A stretch of DNA of 64,000 nt from Pseudotabrizicola sp. (GTDB lineage Bacteria; Pseudomonadota; Alphaproteobacteria; Rhodobacterales; Rhodobacteraceae): the NCBI RefSeq assembly GCF_030656345.1, contig NZ_JAUSNR010000032.1, positions 148,216 to 212,215 on the forward strand, written 5' to 3'. Below the pieces are notes generated by a model. It was given only the letters and a program-made list of their open reading frames with translations, did not search any database and was not told where the DNA came from. The position numbers were made by a program, and so were the translations under genes. Each line of letters starts with the position of its first letter. Within the stretch, counting starts at the first letter, position 1. Shown one piece after another: positions 39,643-49,687 of the stretch.

Positions 39643-41748
39643 TTACTTATAGGTTGTTGGGCAGATACCCGTTTGCAGCAGGGCAACGAATTGTTCTACC
39701 TGCAGCGGCCGGCTGAAAAAGTAGCCTTGTCCTTCCTCGCATAACTGTTCTTGCAGAAATGCCAGTTGCGACTGTTGCTCCACACCTTCAGCGATTACCC
39801 GGTGATTGAGACTGGAACCCATGGCGATCACTGCGCTGACAATGATGCCGGTGCCATCCGTACCGTCGATTTCCTGGACAAACGACTGATCGATTTTGAG
39901 CGTATCAAGCGGGAATCGGTTCAGGTAACTCAGGCTGGAGAAACCGGTGCCAAAGCCGTCCACTGCCAGCTGGATGCCCATGTCCTTGAGCTGGTGGAGG
40001 ATTTCGATACTGGCCTTGGCATCGCGCATCAACACGCTCTCGGCCACTTCCAGTTGCAGGATGCCGGGCGCCAATCCGCTTTCGCTCAAGATGGTGCGAA
40101 CCCCCGCGATGAAGTCCCGATGGCGAAATTCCTGGGCAGAGATGTTGACTGCAACCGTGGTCGGTCCTGCGCCCGCGGATTGCCAGCGCTTTGCTTGCGT
40201 GCATGCCTCGCGCAACACCCAGCGCCCTATTGGTACGATCAACCCACAATCCTCTGCAATCGAGATAAACCGGGCGGGTGATACCAGGCCCCATTGCGGA
40301 TGCTGCCAGCGCAACAGTGCCTCGGCACCGGTAATGGCACCGCTGCTCAGATTGATTTTGGGTTGGTAGTGCAGGACGAATTGCTGTCGTTCCAGGGCAT
40401 GGTGCAAATGGCTTTCGATGAGCTGTCGCTCGACCGCCCGCACATTCATGTCTTGGGTGAAGAACTGGTAGTTATTACGCCCCCTGTCCTTGGCTTGGTA
40501 CATCGCAGTGTCGGCATTTTTGATCAGGGTTTCCGCGTCCCGGCCATCGGCCGGGTAGATGCTGATACCGATGCTGGTGGTGATATGCAGCTCATGTTGG
40601 CCAATGACATGGGGTCTGGTCAGCGCGGCGAGAATTTTTTCCGCAGTCAGGGCCGAGTCCTGTGCGTCATGTGCTTCGCTAAGCAGCACCACAAACTCAT
40701 CACCGCCCTGGCGGCTTACCGTGTCGGAGTTGCGCACGCACTTACTCAAGCTGCGAGTGACAGATTGCAGCAATTGATCGCCAACGGCGTGGCCGAGTGA
40801 ATCATTAATGTGCTTGAAGTTGTCCAGGTCGAGGAACAGTACGGCCAGGGTCGTGCCCTGACGCTCGGCCAAGCTGATCGCTTGTGCAATACGGTCGTTG
40901 AGCAGTACGCGGTTGGGCAGGTTGGTCAAGAAATCGTGTTGCGCCAGGTGGGCCATCTTGATGGTCATGGCTTGGGCGGCGGTAGTGTCATGAAACACGA
41001 TCACTGCGCCCCTGATCTGCCCGCTGGAGTCGTGAATCGGTGCGGCGGAGTCTTCGATCACAGCCTCGCTGCCATGACGGCTGATCAGTATCGCTCCCGC
41101 CGCCAGGAGCTTGGCTTCATTGTGCCGCAGTACCGATTCGATCGGGTTTACCAGCGGCTCGCGTGTCGTACTGCTGATGACCTGCATCACCTCGGCGATG
41201 GGGCGCCCGCGGGCGTCTTCGCGCGACCATCCAGTGAGCGTTTCTGCGGCCACATTCAGGTAGTCGACATTGCCCTCCATATTGGTGCCGATAACCGCAT
41301 CGCTGATCGAATTGAGGGTGATTTCGGCCCGTGCCTTTTCCAGAAAAACACTTTCCTCAACCGCTTTGCGCTGAATGATGTTGCGCAGTGATTGGGGCAC
41401 CAGGTAGCTGCCAAAGTGGCCTTTGGACAGATAACCCTGCGCGCCTCGCTCTACGGCTTCGATGGCCAGTTCTTCATCATCGGCCTCGCTCAGCGTCATG
41501 ATCGGCGTCTGTGGGGCGCAGGCGAACAGTTGATCGAAGGTCTCAATGCCTTGACTATCGGGTAGCGACAAGTCGGTCAGGATCGCATCGATGCGGCCGG
41601 TCCGCAGGCTCGCCAGGGCGGCGGCCAGGCTTTGCTGCCACTCGAGGATGAATGGGCCGTCCTTGGCTTTATTCAGCACGCTCTGCAGGATTGCGGCATC
41701 CTCGGCGGCCGCGGTAATAATCAGTACTCGATGGGGCATGTTGCACAT
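39643..41748 (-). CDS. Response-regulator-type REC-PAS-GGDEF-EAL protein
   Basis: The 701-residue cytoplasmic protein has a receiver domain (about 1-125, phosphoacceptor Asp59 in AILTDLSLPDSQG), a PAS domain (about 140-260), a GGDEF domain with intact GGDEF and an EAL domain (about 435-690). The EAL signature is present (AEALLRW), but the metal-binding motif reads VDGFGTGFSS (near residue 595) instead of DDFGTGYSS, replacing one catalytic Asp with Gly. The protein may therefore make rather than degrade cyclic di-GMP, or use the EAL domain as a sensor. No histidine kinase is adjacent, so its phosphodonor is encoded elsewhere. The start could also be three codons later. Confidence 0.9.
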   Translation of the reverse strand: MCNMPHRVLIITAAAEDAAILQSVLNKAKDGPFILEWQQSLAAALASLRTGRIDAILTDLSLPDSQGIETFDQLFACAPQTPIMTLSEADDEELAIEAVERGAQGYLSKGHFGSYLVPQSLRNIIQRKAVEESVFLEKARAEITLNSISDAVIGTNMEGNVDYLNVAAETLTGWSREDARGRPIAEVMQVISSTTREPLVNPIESVLRHNEAKLLAAGAILISRHGSEAVIEDSAAPIHDSSGQIRGAVIVFHDTTAAQAMTIKMAHLAQHDFLTNLPNRVLLNDRIAQAISLAERQGTTLAVLFLDLDNFKHINDSLGHAVGDQLLQSVTRSLSKCVRNSDTVSRQGGDEFVVLLSEAHDAQDSALTAEKILAALTRPHVIGQHELHITTSIGISIYPADGRDAETLIKNADTAMYQAKDRGRNNYQFFTQDMNVRAVERQLIESHLHHALERQQFVLHYQPKINLSSGAITGAEALLRWQHPQWGLVSPARFISIAEDCGLIVPIGRWVLREACTQAKRWQSAGAGPTTVAVNISAQEFRHRDFIAGVRTILSESGLAPGILQLEVAESVLMRDAKASIEILHQLKDMGIQLAVDGFGTGFSSLSYLNRFPLDTLKIDQSFVQEIDGTDGTGIIVSAVIAMGSSLNHRVIAEGVEQQSQLAFLQEQLCEEGQGYFFSRPLQVEQFVALLQTGICPTTYK

Positions 41749-41933
41749 TCACTCTAGTCGAACTGAAAATAACCCATTGTGTTGCACGGGTCCTTGCAGG
41801 AGCGGCCCCGCACGCCTCCAGCCTCCAGCATGCCGCGCGACAGCGCAGCGCAATCGCTGATTGAACACGCCTAAGGTCGGTACAAATAGTTGCTTGCATT
41901 GAGCCGGTGCAGGGTGCACGGGCGGTCATCGAG

Positions 41934-42512
41934 TTAAAACTTGAATCCTTCCCGATTATTGTCGCGGGCTGCCTCTCTGTCTTGCGCACGGCCAAAAGCT
42001 GGGGTCCGTTGCTCGGGGTTATCCGTGTCAGCGCTTGACCAGTCGTTGTTATCGCGGTTGTCCGGCAGTCCGGAATCGGCTGCTGCATGGGATGTGGAGA
42101 AAGACGACTTGTCGAGATTGGCAGTCCAGCTACCGCTCGGCGCTTGATCAGCGATATATGCCGGTTTTTCCGGGCGGTTAGACGGCTTTAGCAATGAGGG
42201 GGCAGTGTGCACAACGATCTGGTTATCCACTTCGACCACGCCCTCGACGCCCAGTGCGATGAGCTTGGCCAGGTATTTATTGAGCTGCCCTTCGACCCTG
42301 CCGGTGAGCGTGGCTTTGCCGTTGAGTACGCTCACTTCGAGGGTGTTGGCGCGCAAATATTGGCTTTGCGCATAGGCCCGCCACACTTGAGTCTCGCGCC
42401 GCGCATCGATGATTTGCTGCGACGATGTGTCTGCGCTGACTACGCTGCTCATGGCCGCTACAGCAATCGTGATCGCCGATGTGAATGCTGACGTGCGCGT
42501 ATAGGTGGGCAT
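41934..42512 (-). CDS. BON-domain exported protein
   Basis: TGGAGAACAGC before the ATG at 42512 favours MPTYTRTSAFTSAITIAVAA as the start (192 residues), with a signal peptide cleaved near VVSA-DT. One BON domain (about 40-102) contains LEVSVLNGKATLTGRVEGQ, and the C-terminal half is disordered and rich in Asp, Asn, Ser and Arg. BON proteins are periplasmic and often linked to osmotic or envelope stress. It is monocistronic between the GGDEF-EAL and phosphoketolase genes. Confidence 0.85.
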   Translation of the reverse strand: MPTYTRTSAFTSAITIAVAAMSSVVSADTSSQQIIDARRETQVWRAYAQSQYLRANTLEVSVLNGKATLTGRVEGQLNKYLAKLIALGVEGVVEVDNQIVVHTAPSLLKPSNRPEKPAYIADQAPSGSWTANLDKSSFSTSHAAADSGLPDNRDNNDWSSADTDNPEQRTPAFGRAQDREAARDNNREGFKF

Positions 42513-42973
42513 GCTGTTCTCCACAGTGAAGCGGCCTCGAAGCTTGACGCAGCGGGGAGCAGGGTCGTTGTTCCGTAAACCCCCTGACGCTCCAGGCGTT
42601 CAGTGGTCAGGAAAGCGCATTGATTGATGCGGTGGCGCAAGAATGAGAAAGAATGAAAATGGCGTCCGTTCGCTAGCGCACTTATGGGGGCCGTAGGCGA
42701 GAAAATTCTGCAGTGCGCGCTGCGCTCGTTCTCATGCGTAATGGTGCTGTCAGGTTTGGCTCAAACGGTGGCCGCGGACAGACAACTTCCAAACCTGGCA
42801 GCAGACTGGGTTACCATTAATTGTCAGTCGCCTGGCAGCGCGCGTCGCCATTATCCGGCGAGCACCGCGCCCGCCAAGGCCTGGCGAGCAAACGCCGCCA
42901 ACTGACAACGCTCTCGCCGGAGGCCGAACCCAGGTCTTGTGTGCGCTCTGCAACTCGCCAAGGATCAGTCGTC
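42513..42973. other. Intergenic region upstream of phosphoketolase
   Basis: This 461-base gap separates divergent genes. A 73-codon frame from 42684 contains a hydrophobic stretch but no ribosome-binding site and is not credited. An in-frame extension of the phosphoketolase back to 42821 is not protein-like. The promoter of xfp should lie here. Confidence 0.4.
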
Positions 42974-45364
42974 ATGCTCAGCCAACAGACTCCGCTCAAC
43001 CCCGCGCCACTTTCGCCCGAGCAGCTGCGCAAACTCGATGCCTACTGGGCCGCCAGCAATTACCTGGCGGTCGGGCAAATCTATCTGTATGCCAATCCGC
43101 TGCTCAAGCAGCCGCTGACTCTCGAGCACGTCAAGCCACGCTTGCTCGGTCACTGGGGCACCACGCCGGGCTTGAACTTCATCTATGTGCACCTCAATCG
43201 GCTAATCAAGCAGCACGAGCTGAACGTGCTGTATGTCGCCGGGCCTGGGCACGGTGGCCCGGCGCTGGTGGCCAATACCTACCTGGAGGGCAGCTACAGC
43301 GAGGTGTACCCGCACATCTCCCAGGACGAGCAGGGCATGCAGCGGCTGTTCAAGCAGTTCTCCTTCCCGGGCGGGATTCCCAGCCATGTGGCCGCGGAAA
43401 CCCCGGGTTCGCTGCATGAAGGCGGCGAGCTGGGTTATTCGCTGTCCCACGCCTTCGGTGCGGCCTTCGATAACCCGGATCTGCTGGTCGCGTGCGTGGT
43501 CGGCGATGGCGAGGCGGAAACCGGCGCGCTGGCCACCAGTTGGCATTCCAACAAGTTTCTCAACCCGGCGCAGGATGGCGCGGTGCTGCCGATTCTGCAT
43601 TTGAACGGCTACAAGATCGCCAGTCCGGCCATCCTTGCGCGGATCCCGCATGACGAGCTGTATGCGCTGTTCTACGGCTACGGCTATGCGCCGTATTTCG
43701 TCGAAGGTGACGACCCCGCGAGCATGCACCAGTTGATGGCGGCCACCATGGACGCTGCACTGGCCGACATCCAACGCATTCAGCATGAGGCGCGGGTCAA
43801 TGGCGTGAGCACGCGGCCACGCTGGCCGATGATCATTCTGCGTTCACCGAAAGGCTGGACCGGCCCGGCGGAGGTCGATGGGCAGACGGTCGAAGGCACC
43901 TTTCGCGCGCACCAGGTGCCAATGGGTGAGATGAGCAAACCGGGGCATGTGCAGGTTCTCGAAACCTGGATGCGCAGCTATCGCCCTGAGCAGCTGTTCG
44001 ATGAAAACGGCAAGCTGTTGGCCGAACTGGCCGAGTTGGCGCCCCAGGGCAAATTGCGTATGGGCGCCAACCCGCACGCTAATGGCGGTGTGTTATTGCG
44101 TGAATTGCAGCTGCCGGACATGCGCGACTATGCCGTGGCCCTGGAGCAACCGGGCGCGGTCAAGGCCGAGGCCACGCGGGTGATGGGGCGTTTCTTGCGC
44201 GATGTGATGCGGCTCAATCTGGCCAGTAACAATTTCCGCCTGTTCAGTCCCGACGAGAACAACTCCAACCGTTGGCAGGATGTGCTCGACGTCAGCCCGC
44301 GCACCTGGATGGCCGAGCAGTTCGACTACGACGACAAGCTTGCGCCTACCGGGCGGGTGATGGAGATGCTCAGCGAGCACCAGTGTCAGGGTTGGCTGGA
44401 AGGCTATCTGCTGAGCGGGCGCCACGGCTTTTTCTCCTGCTATGAAGCCTTTATCCATATCGTCGATTCGATGTTCAATCAGCATGCCAAGTGGCTGAAA
44501 AGCGCCAATCAAATTGCCTGGCGCCAGCCGATCGCCTCGCTCAACTACCTGCTGTCGTCCCACGTCTGGCGCCAGGATCACAACGGCTCCAGCCACCAGG
44601 ATCCGGGCTTTATCGACCATGTGCTGAACAAGAAGGCCGAGATCGTGCGGGTCTACCTGCCGGCCGATGCCAATTGCCTGCTGTCGGTCACCGACCATTG
44701 TTTGCGCAGCCGCAACTACGTCAACGTGGTGGTCGCCGGCAAGCAGCCCGAGGCGCAGTGGCTGGACATGGACGCCGCCATCGCCCATTGCCGTGCCGGC
44801 ATCGGCGTGTGGTCGTGGGCCAGTAATGAACAGGGTGGCGAACCGGATGTGGTGCTGGCCTGCGCCGGCGATGTGCCGACCCTGGAAGCCTTGGCGGCGG
44901 TGCAGTTGCTCTGGGAGCATTTCCCCGCGCTCAAGGTGCGGCTGATCAACGTGGTCGACCTGATGCGCCTGCAGCCGGCCAGCGAACACCCGCATGGCTT
45001 GCCCGACGCCGACTTCGATGCGCTGTTCACCACGGATAAACCGATCATCTTTGCCTATCATGGCTACCCAACGCTGATCCACCGCCTGACCTACCGCCGG
45101 CACAATCACGCCAACCTGCATGTACGCGGCTTCAATGAGGAAGGCACGACCACCACACCGTTCGACATGGTGGTGCTCAACCAGCTGGATCGTTTTCACC
45201 TGTTTGCCGAGGTGGTCGCACGCTTGCCGCAACTGGCTGAACAGGCCGCTGCAGCCCGGCAATTTGTCGATGCCAAGTTGCTGCAGCATCGCCGGTATAT
45301 CGAGGAACACGGCGAAGATCTGCCGGAGATTCGCCAGTGGCGCTGGCTGGGCAAGGCGCAGTGA
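42974..45364 (+). CDS. xfp: Phosphoketolase (xylulose-5-phosphate/fructose-6-phosphate)
   Basis: The 796-residue thiamine-diphosphate enzyme has the usual family length when started at [14 protein letters not shown]. Signature motifs are [20 protein letters not shown] and [17 protein letters not shown] near the N-terminus, the TPP-binding [20 protein letters not shown], and a C-terminal [15 protein letters not shown]. It cleaves ketose phosphates with phosphate to acetyl phosphate plus an aldose phosphate. Phosphoglucomutase follows 48 bases downstream. No acetate kinase or phosphate acetyltransferase gene is in the window. Confidence 0.95.
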   Translation: MLSQQTPLNPAPLSPEQLRKLDAYWAASNYLAVGQIYLYANPLLKQPLTLEHVKPRLLGHWGTTPGLNFIYVHLNRLIKQHELNVLYVAGPGHGGPALVANTYLEGSYSEVYPHISQDEQGMQRLFKQFSFPGGIPSHVAAETPGSLHEGGELGYSLSHAFGAAFDNPDLLVACVVGDGEAETGALATSWHSNKFLNPAQDGAVLPILHLNGYKIASPAILARIPHDELYALFYGYGYAPYFVEGDDPASMHQLMAATMDAALADIQRIQHEARVNGVSTRPRWPMIILRSPKGWTGPAEVDGQTVEGTFRAHQVPMGEMSKPGHVQVLETWMRSYRPEQLFDENGKLLAELAELAPQGKLRMGANPHANGGVLLRELQLPDMRDYAVALEQPGAVKAEATRVMGRFLRDVMRLNLASNNFRLFSPDENNSNRWQDVLDVSPRTWMAEQFDYDDKLAPTGRVMEMLSEHQCQGWLEGYLLSGRHGFFSCYEAFIHIVDSMFNQHAKWLKSANQIAWRQPIASLNYLLSSHVWRQDHNGSSHQDPGFIDHVLNKKAEIVRVYLPADANCLLSVTDHCLRSRNYVNVVVAGKQPEAQWLDMDAAIAHCRAGIGVWSWASNEQGGEPDVVLACAGDVPTLEALAAVQLLWEHFPALKVRLINVVDLMRLQPASEHPHGLPDADFDALFTTDKPIIFAYHGYPTLIHRLTYRRHNHANLHVRGFNEEGTTTTPFDMVVLNQLDRFHLFAEVVARLPQLAEQAAAARQFVDAKLLQHRRYIEEHGEDLPEIRQWRWLGKAQ

Positions 45365-45412
45365 GCGGCAACAGAGCCTGACAGCCTGTACACATTATTC
45401 AGGGAGATTATT

Positions 45413-47065
45413 TTGAGTTCACGTATTCATCCTTTGGCCGGCAAGCCGGCACCAGCAGACATGCTGGTCGATATTGAGCAACTGCTGGCCGCTTATTTCG
45501 ACCTGCAGCCTGACCCCAGTGTGGCGGCGCAGCGCGTGGCCTTCGGCACGTCGGGGCATCGCGGCAGTTCGCTGGCCGCCAGTTTCAACCAGTGCCACGT
45601 ACTCGCCATCAGCCAGGCGATTTGCGATTACCGCAGCGCGCAGGGCATCGATGGCCCGTTGTTTATCGGCGCGGACACCCACGCGCTGTCGCAGCCGGCG
45701 CTCGACACGGCGCTGGAAGTGTTGGCCGCCAATGGTGTGCAGACCATGATCTCCGCTGGCGGCGAATTCACCCCGACCCCGGCGATCTCTCATGCCATTC
45801 TGGTGCATAACCAGGGTCGTAGCACGGGCCTGGCCGACGGCATCGTGATCACCCCATCACACAACCCGCCGGACAGCGGCGGTTTCAAATACAACCCGTG
45901 CAATGGCGGCCCTGCCGACAGTGACATCACCAACTGGGTGCAGAACCGCGCCAATGCCTTGCTCGAGGGCGGCCTCAAGGCGGTCAAGCGCATGCCGCTG
46001 GCCCTGGCGCGTCAGGCGGCCAGCACGCATGAATACGATTACCTGGCGGCCTATGTCGGCGACCTCGGTAGCGTGATCGATTTTTCGGTGATTCGTGCTG
46101 CCGGCCTGCGTATAGGCGTCGATCCGCTGGGCGGCGCGGGCGTGCATTACTGGTCGCGCATCGCCGAGCAGTACGCCATCGACCTGCAGGTGGTCAGTCA
46201 GGTGATAGACCCGCAGTTCGCCTTCATGAGCCTGGACTGGGACGGCCAGATCCGCATGGACCCCTCATCGAGCCATGCCATGCAACGGCTGATCGGGCTC
46301 AAGGATGGCTACGACATCGCCTTTGCCTGCGACACCGATTATGACCGCCACGGCATAGTCGCGCCGAGTGTCGGCTTGCTGCCGGCCAACCACTTTCTCA
46401 GCGTGGCCATCGATTACCTGTTTCAGCATCGTCCGCAGTGGAGCGCTACCGCAGCGGTAGGCAAGACCCTGGTCAGCAGTGCCATGATCGATCGGGTCAG
46501 CGCCCGTCTGGGCCGACCCATGCAGGAAGTGCCGGTGGGCTTCAAGTGGTTTGCCGGCGGGCTGTTCGACGGCTCGCTGGGTTTTGCCGGTGAGGAAAGC
46601 GCCGGCGCCACCTTCCTGCGCCGCGATGGTCGGGTCTGGACCACCGACAAGGACGGCATGGCGCTGGCTTTGCTGGCGGCGGAAATGACTGCCAACTGTG
46701 CTCGCGATCCCGGTGAACTGTACCGCGGCCTGACCGAGGAATTCGGCGCGATAGTGGCCGACCGCGTCGATGCGCCGGCCACCCCGGTGCAGAAAAAAGC
46801 CCTGAGCCAACTCTCGCCGGAGCAGGTGCGCAGCACCCAACTGGCTGGCGATGCGATCACTCAGGTGCTGGACAAGGCGCCGGGCAATGGTGCGGCGATT
46901 GGCGGGATCAAGGTGATCAGCGACGGCGGCTGGTTCGCCGCCCGACCTTCGGGCACCGAGGACATCTACAAGATCTACGCCGAGAGCTACCGCGACCAGG
47001 CGCACCTGCAGCGGATTCTTGGCGAGGCGCAGCAGATCGTCGATGTGGCGCTGAGCAAGGATTGA
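45413..47065 (+). CDS. pgm: Phosphoglucomutase (alpha-D-glucose specific)
   Basis: A TTG start follows AGGGAG; the product is 550 residues. It contains the phosphohexomutase motifs AFGTSGHRGSS, the phosphoserine loop VITPSHNPPDSGG (about residues 144-156), the metal loop CDTDYDRHG, the sugar-binding FAGEESAGATF, and the phosphate-binding PSGTEDIYKIYAES at the end. It interconverts glucose 6-phosphate and glucose 1-phosphate, linking central metabolism to glycogen, trehalose or envelope sugars. It is probably co-transcribed with xfp. Confidence 0.95.
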   Translation: MSSRIHPLAGKPAPADMLVDIEQLLAAYFDLQPDPSVAAQRVAFGTSGHRGSSLAASFNQCHVLAISQAICDYRSAQGIDGPLFIGADTHALSQPALDTALEVLAANGVQTMISAGGEFTPTPAISHAILVHNQGRSTGLADGIVITPSHNPPDSGGFKYNPCNGGPADSDITNWVQNRANALLEGGLKAVKRMPLALARQAASTHEYDYLAAYVGDLGSVIDFSVIRAAGLRIGVDPLGGAGVHYWSRIAEQYAIDLQVVSQVIDPQFAFMSLDWDGQIRMDPSSSHAMQRLIGLKDGYDIAFACDTDYDRHGIVAPSVGLLPANHFLSVAIDYLFQHRPQWSATAAVGKTLVSSAMIDRVSARLGRPMQEVPVGFKWFAGGLFDGSLGFAGEESAGATFLRRDGRVWTTDKDGMALALLAAEMTANCARDPGELYRGLTEEFGAIVADRVDAPATPVQKKALSQLSPEQVRSTQLAGDAITQVLDKAPGNGAAIGGIKVISDGGWFAARPSGTEDIYKIYAESYRDQAHLQRILGEAQQIVDVALSKD

Positions 47066-47151
47066 GCGCGTGTGAAAAAACGCTCGCCTACTGCGATCGC
47101 CCCCTAGCGTCCGCTGCTGGCGCGGCCGCAGAGATGGGGTCGCGCCAGCGC

Positions 47152-48480
47152 TCAAGCAGGTAAAAACTGCACGCTCACGGCAAACCCGTCGGGTTTTCCG
47201 GGTGCCGGCGAAGCAAACAGCAGGCTGGCGCCCACCCCCTGGGCGATAGTCTTGGTAATCGCCAGGCCAAGTCCCGATCCTTGCGCCTGGCTGTTGCCGC
47301 GCACAAAACGGCCACTCAGTTGCGCCAGCAGCGCCGGGGGAACCACCGGGCCTGCATTCACCACCTGTAGCAGGGCGGTGCTGGACAGACTCACCTCGAT
47401 AGCCTGAGCGCTTGCGCCATGTTTCATGGCGTTCTCGATCAGGTTGCGCAGCAGAATGGCAAAGGCGTCCGGATCGATTGTCACGCGCACCGCCTCGGTG
47501 CTCGGCAACTGCAGCTGCAGACGCATGCCGGCGGTGCGGCGCAGGTCATCGACAACATGGGCGAGCAACGGCAGCAGGTCTTGCGGCGTCTCGGACAACA
47601 GGCCAGCGCCTTCGGCCTTGGCCAGTTGCATGAGTTTTTCTGAAAGTCGTGTCAGCTCGCGCAGTGACGCCTCGACCTGCGCGGCTCGTTCTTGCAGCGG
47701 ACCTTCGGGGGCTTCGCGGCGCAGGCGTTGCACCTGAGCCAGGGTCGCCGCCAGCGGAGTGCGCAATTCATGGGCGCTGTTGGCGGTAAAGCTGCGCTCG
47801 GCCTCCAGCGCTCGGCGCAGTCGCTCCATCAGGTGGTTGACGGCGTCCGCCAGCGGGTTGATCTCGGCGGGTAACTGCGCCGCTTTGATCGGCGACAAAT
47901 CACCGGCCCCACGGGTCTCGATGGCGTGCCGATAGGCCAGCACACTGCGCAGGCTCAGGCGCACCCATAGCCAGGTGCCGAGCAGGCTGAGCGGAATCAA
48001 CAGCAGCAACGGCAGCAGCAGTGCCAAGGATGTTTCCCAGGCTGCCTCGCGGCGATGCGCCAGTGGCTCGGCGACCTCGATGAATACAGTTTCGCGCAGC
48101 GCGCTGGCAGCATAAAGGCGGTGCGTGGCGGTCGTGGAAAAGCCCTCGCGCGGCTGCGCATTGAACAGTGCCGGGTCGGCATCATGGGATTGCAGTAGGG
48201 TAGTGCCGTGGTTATCGCGCACCAGGTAAGTCAGGTACTCGTTGTGTGCTTGCAGCGAGGCAATATGCTGCAGCGCGTCAGGCTCCTCACGACTGACAAT
48301 CTCGAGGACGGCCAAAGGCAGAATCCGCTGCGCGGTTTCCTCCAGGGCACTGTCGAAGGCTTCACCCAGCTCATGCTGCACAACCATGCCGGCGATGGCC
48401 GTGGCGATCAGCCAGAGCAGGGTAATACCCAGGGTCAGACCCAGCCCCAGGCGTTTTTGCAAACTGGCGCCAGCGTTCAT
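47152..48480 (-). CDS. Sensor histidine kinase (QseC-like)
   Basis: The 442-residue inner-membrane kinase has two membrane helices (about 13-34 and 160-182) enclosing a periplasmic sensor, a HAMP segment, the H-box FTANSAHELRTPLAATLAQV (His near 240), and an ATPase domain with NLIENAMKHG and GSGLGLAITK. It overlaps its response regulator by 4 bases. The divergent operon encodes PepSY, DUF2271 and a flavoprotein reductase, so the signal may concern redox state or a metal; this is inferred from context only. Confidence 0.92.
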   Translation of the reverse strand: MNAGASLQKRLGLGLTLGITLLWLIATAIAGMVVQHELGEAFDSALEETAQRILPLAVLEIVSREEPDALQHIASLQAHNEYLTYLVRDNHGTTLLQSHDADPALFNAQPREGFSTTATHRLYAASALRETVFIEVAEPLAHRREAAWETSLALLLPLLLLIPLSLLGTWLWVRLSLRSVLAYRHAIETRGAGDLSPIKAAQLPAEINPLADAVNHLMERLRRALEAERSFTANSAHELRTPLAATLAQVQRLRREAPEGPLQERAAQVEASLRELTRLSEKLMQLAKAEGAGLLSETPQDLLPLLAHVVDDLRRTAGMRLQLQLPSTEAVRVTIDPDAFAILLRNLIENAMKHGASAQAIEVSLSSTALLQVVNAGPVVPPALLAQLSGRFVRGNSQAQGSGLGLAITKTIAQGVGASLLFASPAPGKPDGFAVSVQFLPA

Positions 48481-49136
48481 TTCGCCCCCAGCCGATAGCC
48501 CATGCCGCGCACGGTTTCGATCAGCTCGCGGCCCAGTTTCTTGCGCAGGCGGCTGATGTACACCTCGATGGTATTGCTCTCGATTTCGGCGCCGAACGCG
48601 TATAGGCGTTCTTCAAGCTGCGATCTCGACAGCAGGGCGCCGGGACGCTGGATAAAGGCTTCGAGCAAGGCCCACTCGCGCGCCGTCAGATCCACGCCCA
48701 TGCCGGCGCGCGCAACGCTGCGCGCAGTCAGGTCGATGTGCAGTTCGCCCAGCTGCACCTGCGGGTTGGGGTTGCCACTGTAGCGACGCGCCACTGCGGC
48801 GACTCGCGCGGACAGTTCGAACAGGTCGAAGGGCTTGACCAGGTAATCGTCGGCCCCGGCATTCAAGCCGGCGATCCTGTCGGAGATCTGATCGCGGGCG
48901 GTGAGGATGATCACCGGGGTGGCATCGCCCGCGCTGCGGCGCTGGCGCAGAAAGTCCAGACCACGCCCGTCTGGCAGCATCAGGTCGAGCAAGATCAGGT
49001 CGTAGGCGGTCGAGCGTACGCTCGCTTCGGCATGCGCGAGCCGTTGCACCCAATCCACCGCATGGCCGTCATCGACTATCTGTTCGCGTACAGCGTCGCC
49101 CAACCCTGGCGAATCCTCGACCAGCAATACCCGCAT
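48477..49136 (-). CDS. Response regulator, OmpR/QseB family
   Basis: The start giving MRVLLVEDSPGLGDAVREQI yields 219 residues, the normal QseB length; the frame is open further upstream through the operator region. The receiver has the acidic pocket and Asp51 in LILLDLMLPDG, and Lys in YLVKPFDLFEL. The winged helix (about 125-217) ends in ETVRGMGYRLG. It probably binds the repeats at 49183-49219 and controls both its own operon and the divergent PepSY operon. Confidence 0.93.
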   Translation of the reverse strand: MRVLLVEDSPGLGDAVREQIVDDGHAVDWVQRLAHAEASVRSTAYDLILLDLMLPDGRGLDFLRQRRSAGDATPVIILTARDQISDRIAGLNAGADDYLVKPFDLFELSARVAAVARRYSGNPNPQVQLGELHIDLTARSVARAGMGVDLTAREWALLEAFIQRPGALLSRSQLEERLYAFGAEIESNTIEVYISRLRKKLGRELIETVRGMGYRLGAK

Positions 49137-49182
49137 GTCACACCTCTTGTGCTCAGTGGCTGGGCTGCAGATTAACGGTTGT

Positions 49183-49219
49183 ACCTGAAGGCAACCTGAA
49201 GGGCGGCCCTTCAGGTTGC
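49183..49219. promoter_or_regulatory. Putative response-regulator operator between divergent operons
   Basis: Two direct ACCTGAAG copies start at 49183 and 49194, one helical turn apart, the usual tandem spacing for OmpR-family regulators. A third, inverted copy (CTTCAGGT) is at 49209. The second and third form a perfect 13-base dyad (49191-49203 with 49207-49219) around CGG. The site lies 47 bases from the regulator start and 55 bases from the PepSY gene start. Confidence 0.8.
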
Positions 49220-49273
49220 CGTCAGAAAGCCGCGCTAGGGTAAGCCACACATGCCCAGGCAGGAGGAAACATC

Positions 49274-49588
49274 ATGAACGCTGCGTTTTTTGTAAGTGTC
49301 GCGCTACTCGGTGCGCTGGTGAGCGGCAACGTGCTGGCCAGCGACGATTGTGTAGAGCCGGTAGCCGACTGGCAGCCGCGCGAGGTACTGCGCCAGCAGG
49401 TCGCGCAGTACGGCTGGACCGTGCAACGGATCAAGGTCGACGACGGCTGCTACGAAGTCCGTGGGATCGATCGCTGGGGTAACCGCTTCGAGGCCAAATT
49501 CGCCCCCGCCTCGTTGTCGATTCGCACCCTGGAAGTTGACTTCAGGCCCGACGGCGATGCCGCCGAATACCTGCAGAGCACTCAGTAA
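49274..49588 (+). CDS. Small PepSY-domain exported protein
   Basis: AGGAGGAAACATC precedes the ATG. The 104-residue precursor has a signal peptide (about 1-22, ending NVLA-SD) and a single PepSY fold: LRQQVAQYGWTVQRIKVDDG, then CYEVRGIDRWGNRFEAKF. Two Cys (DDCVEP and DGCYEV) may form a disulfide. Single-PepSY periplasmic proteins of this type often sit beside QseBC-like systems. It is first gene of an operon with DUF2271, a PepSY flavoprotein and ApbE. Confidence 0.87.
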   Translation: MNAAFFVSVALLGALVSGNVLASDDCVEPVADWQPREVLRQQVAQYGWTVQRIKVDDGCYEVRGIDRWGNRFEAKFAPASLSIRTLEVDFRPDGDAAEYLQSTQ

Positions 49589-49687
49589 ACCCAGTGTCCC
49601 GCCTACGCAACTTGCGGCAGCGCATTCAGCGTGCTGTCAGCTCTCGGCGCTAGGGTAGGGCCATAACCATTGAGCCGGAGATACACG

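Noticed and set aside
41760..41860. Possible degenerate REP near 41.8 kb (gcaggagcggccccgc)
   Set aside because: Only one arm resembles the REP family and no inverted partner was found.
42684..42905. 73-codon frame with a possible signal-peptide-like start before phosphoketolase
   Set aside because: No ribosome-binding site and no family; it overlaps the likely xfp promoter, so a chance frame is more likely.
42821..42973. N-terminal extension of phosphoketolase by 51 codons
   Set aside because: The extension is Arg/Ser-rich and unlike known phosphoketolases; the start at 42974 gives the usual length.
47117..47149. Possible terminator hairpin (ctggcgc / gcgccag) after pgm
   Set aside because: The stem is short with a long loop and there is no T-run on either strand.
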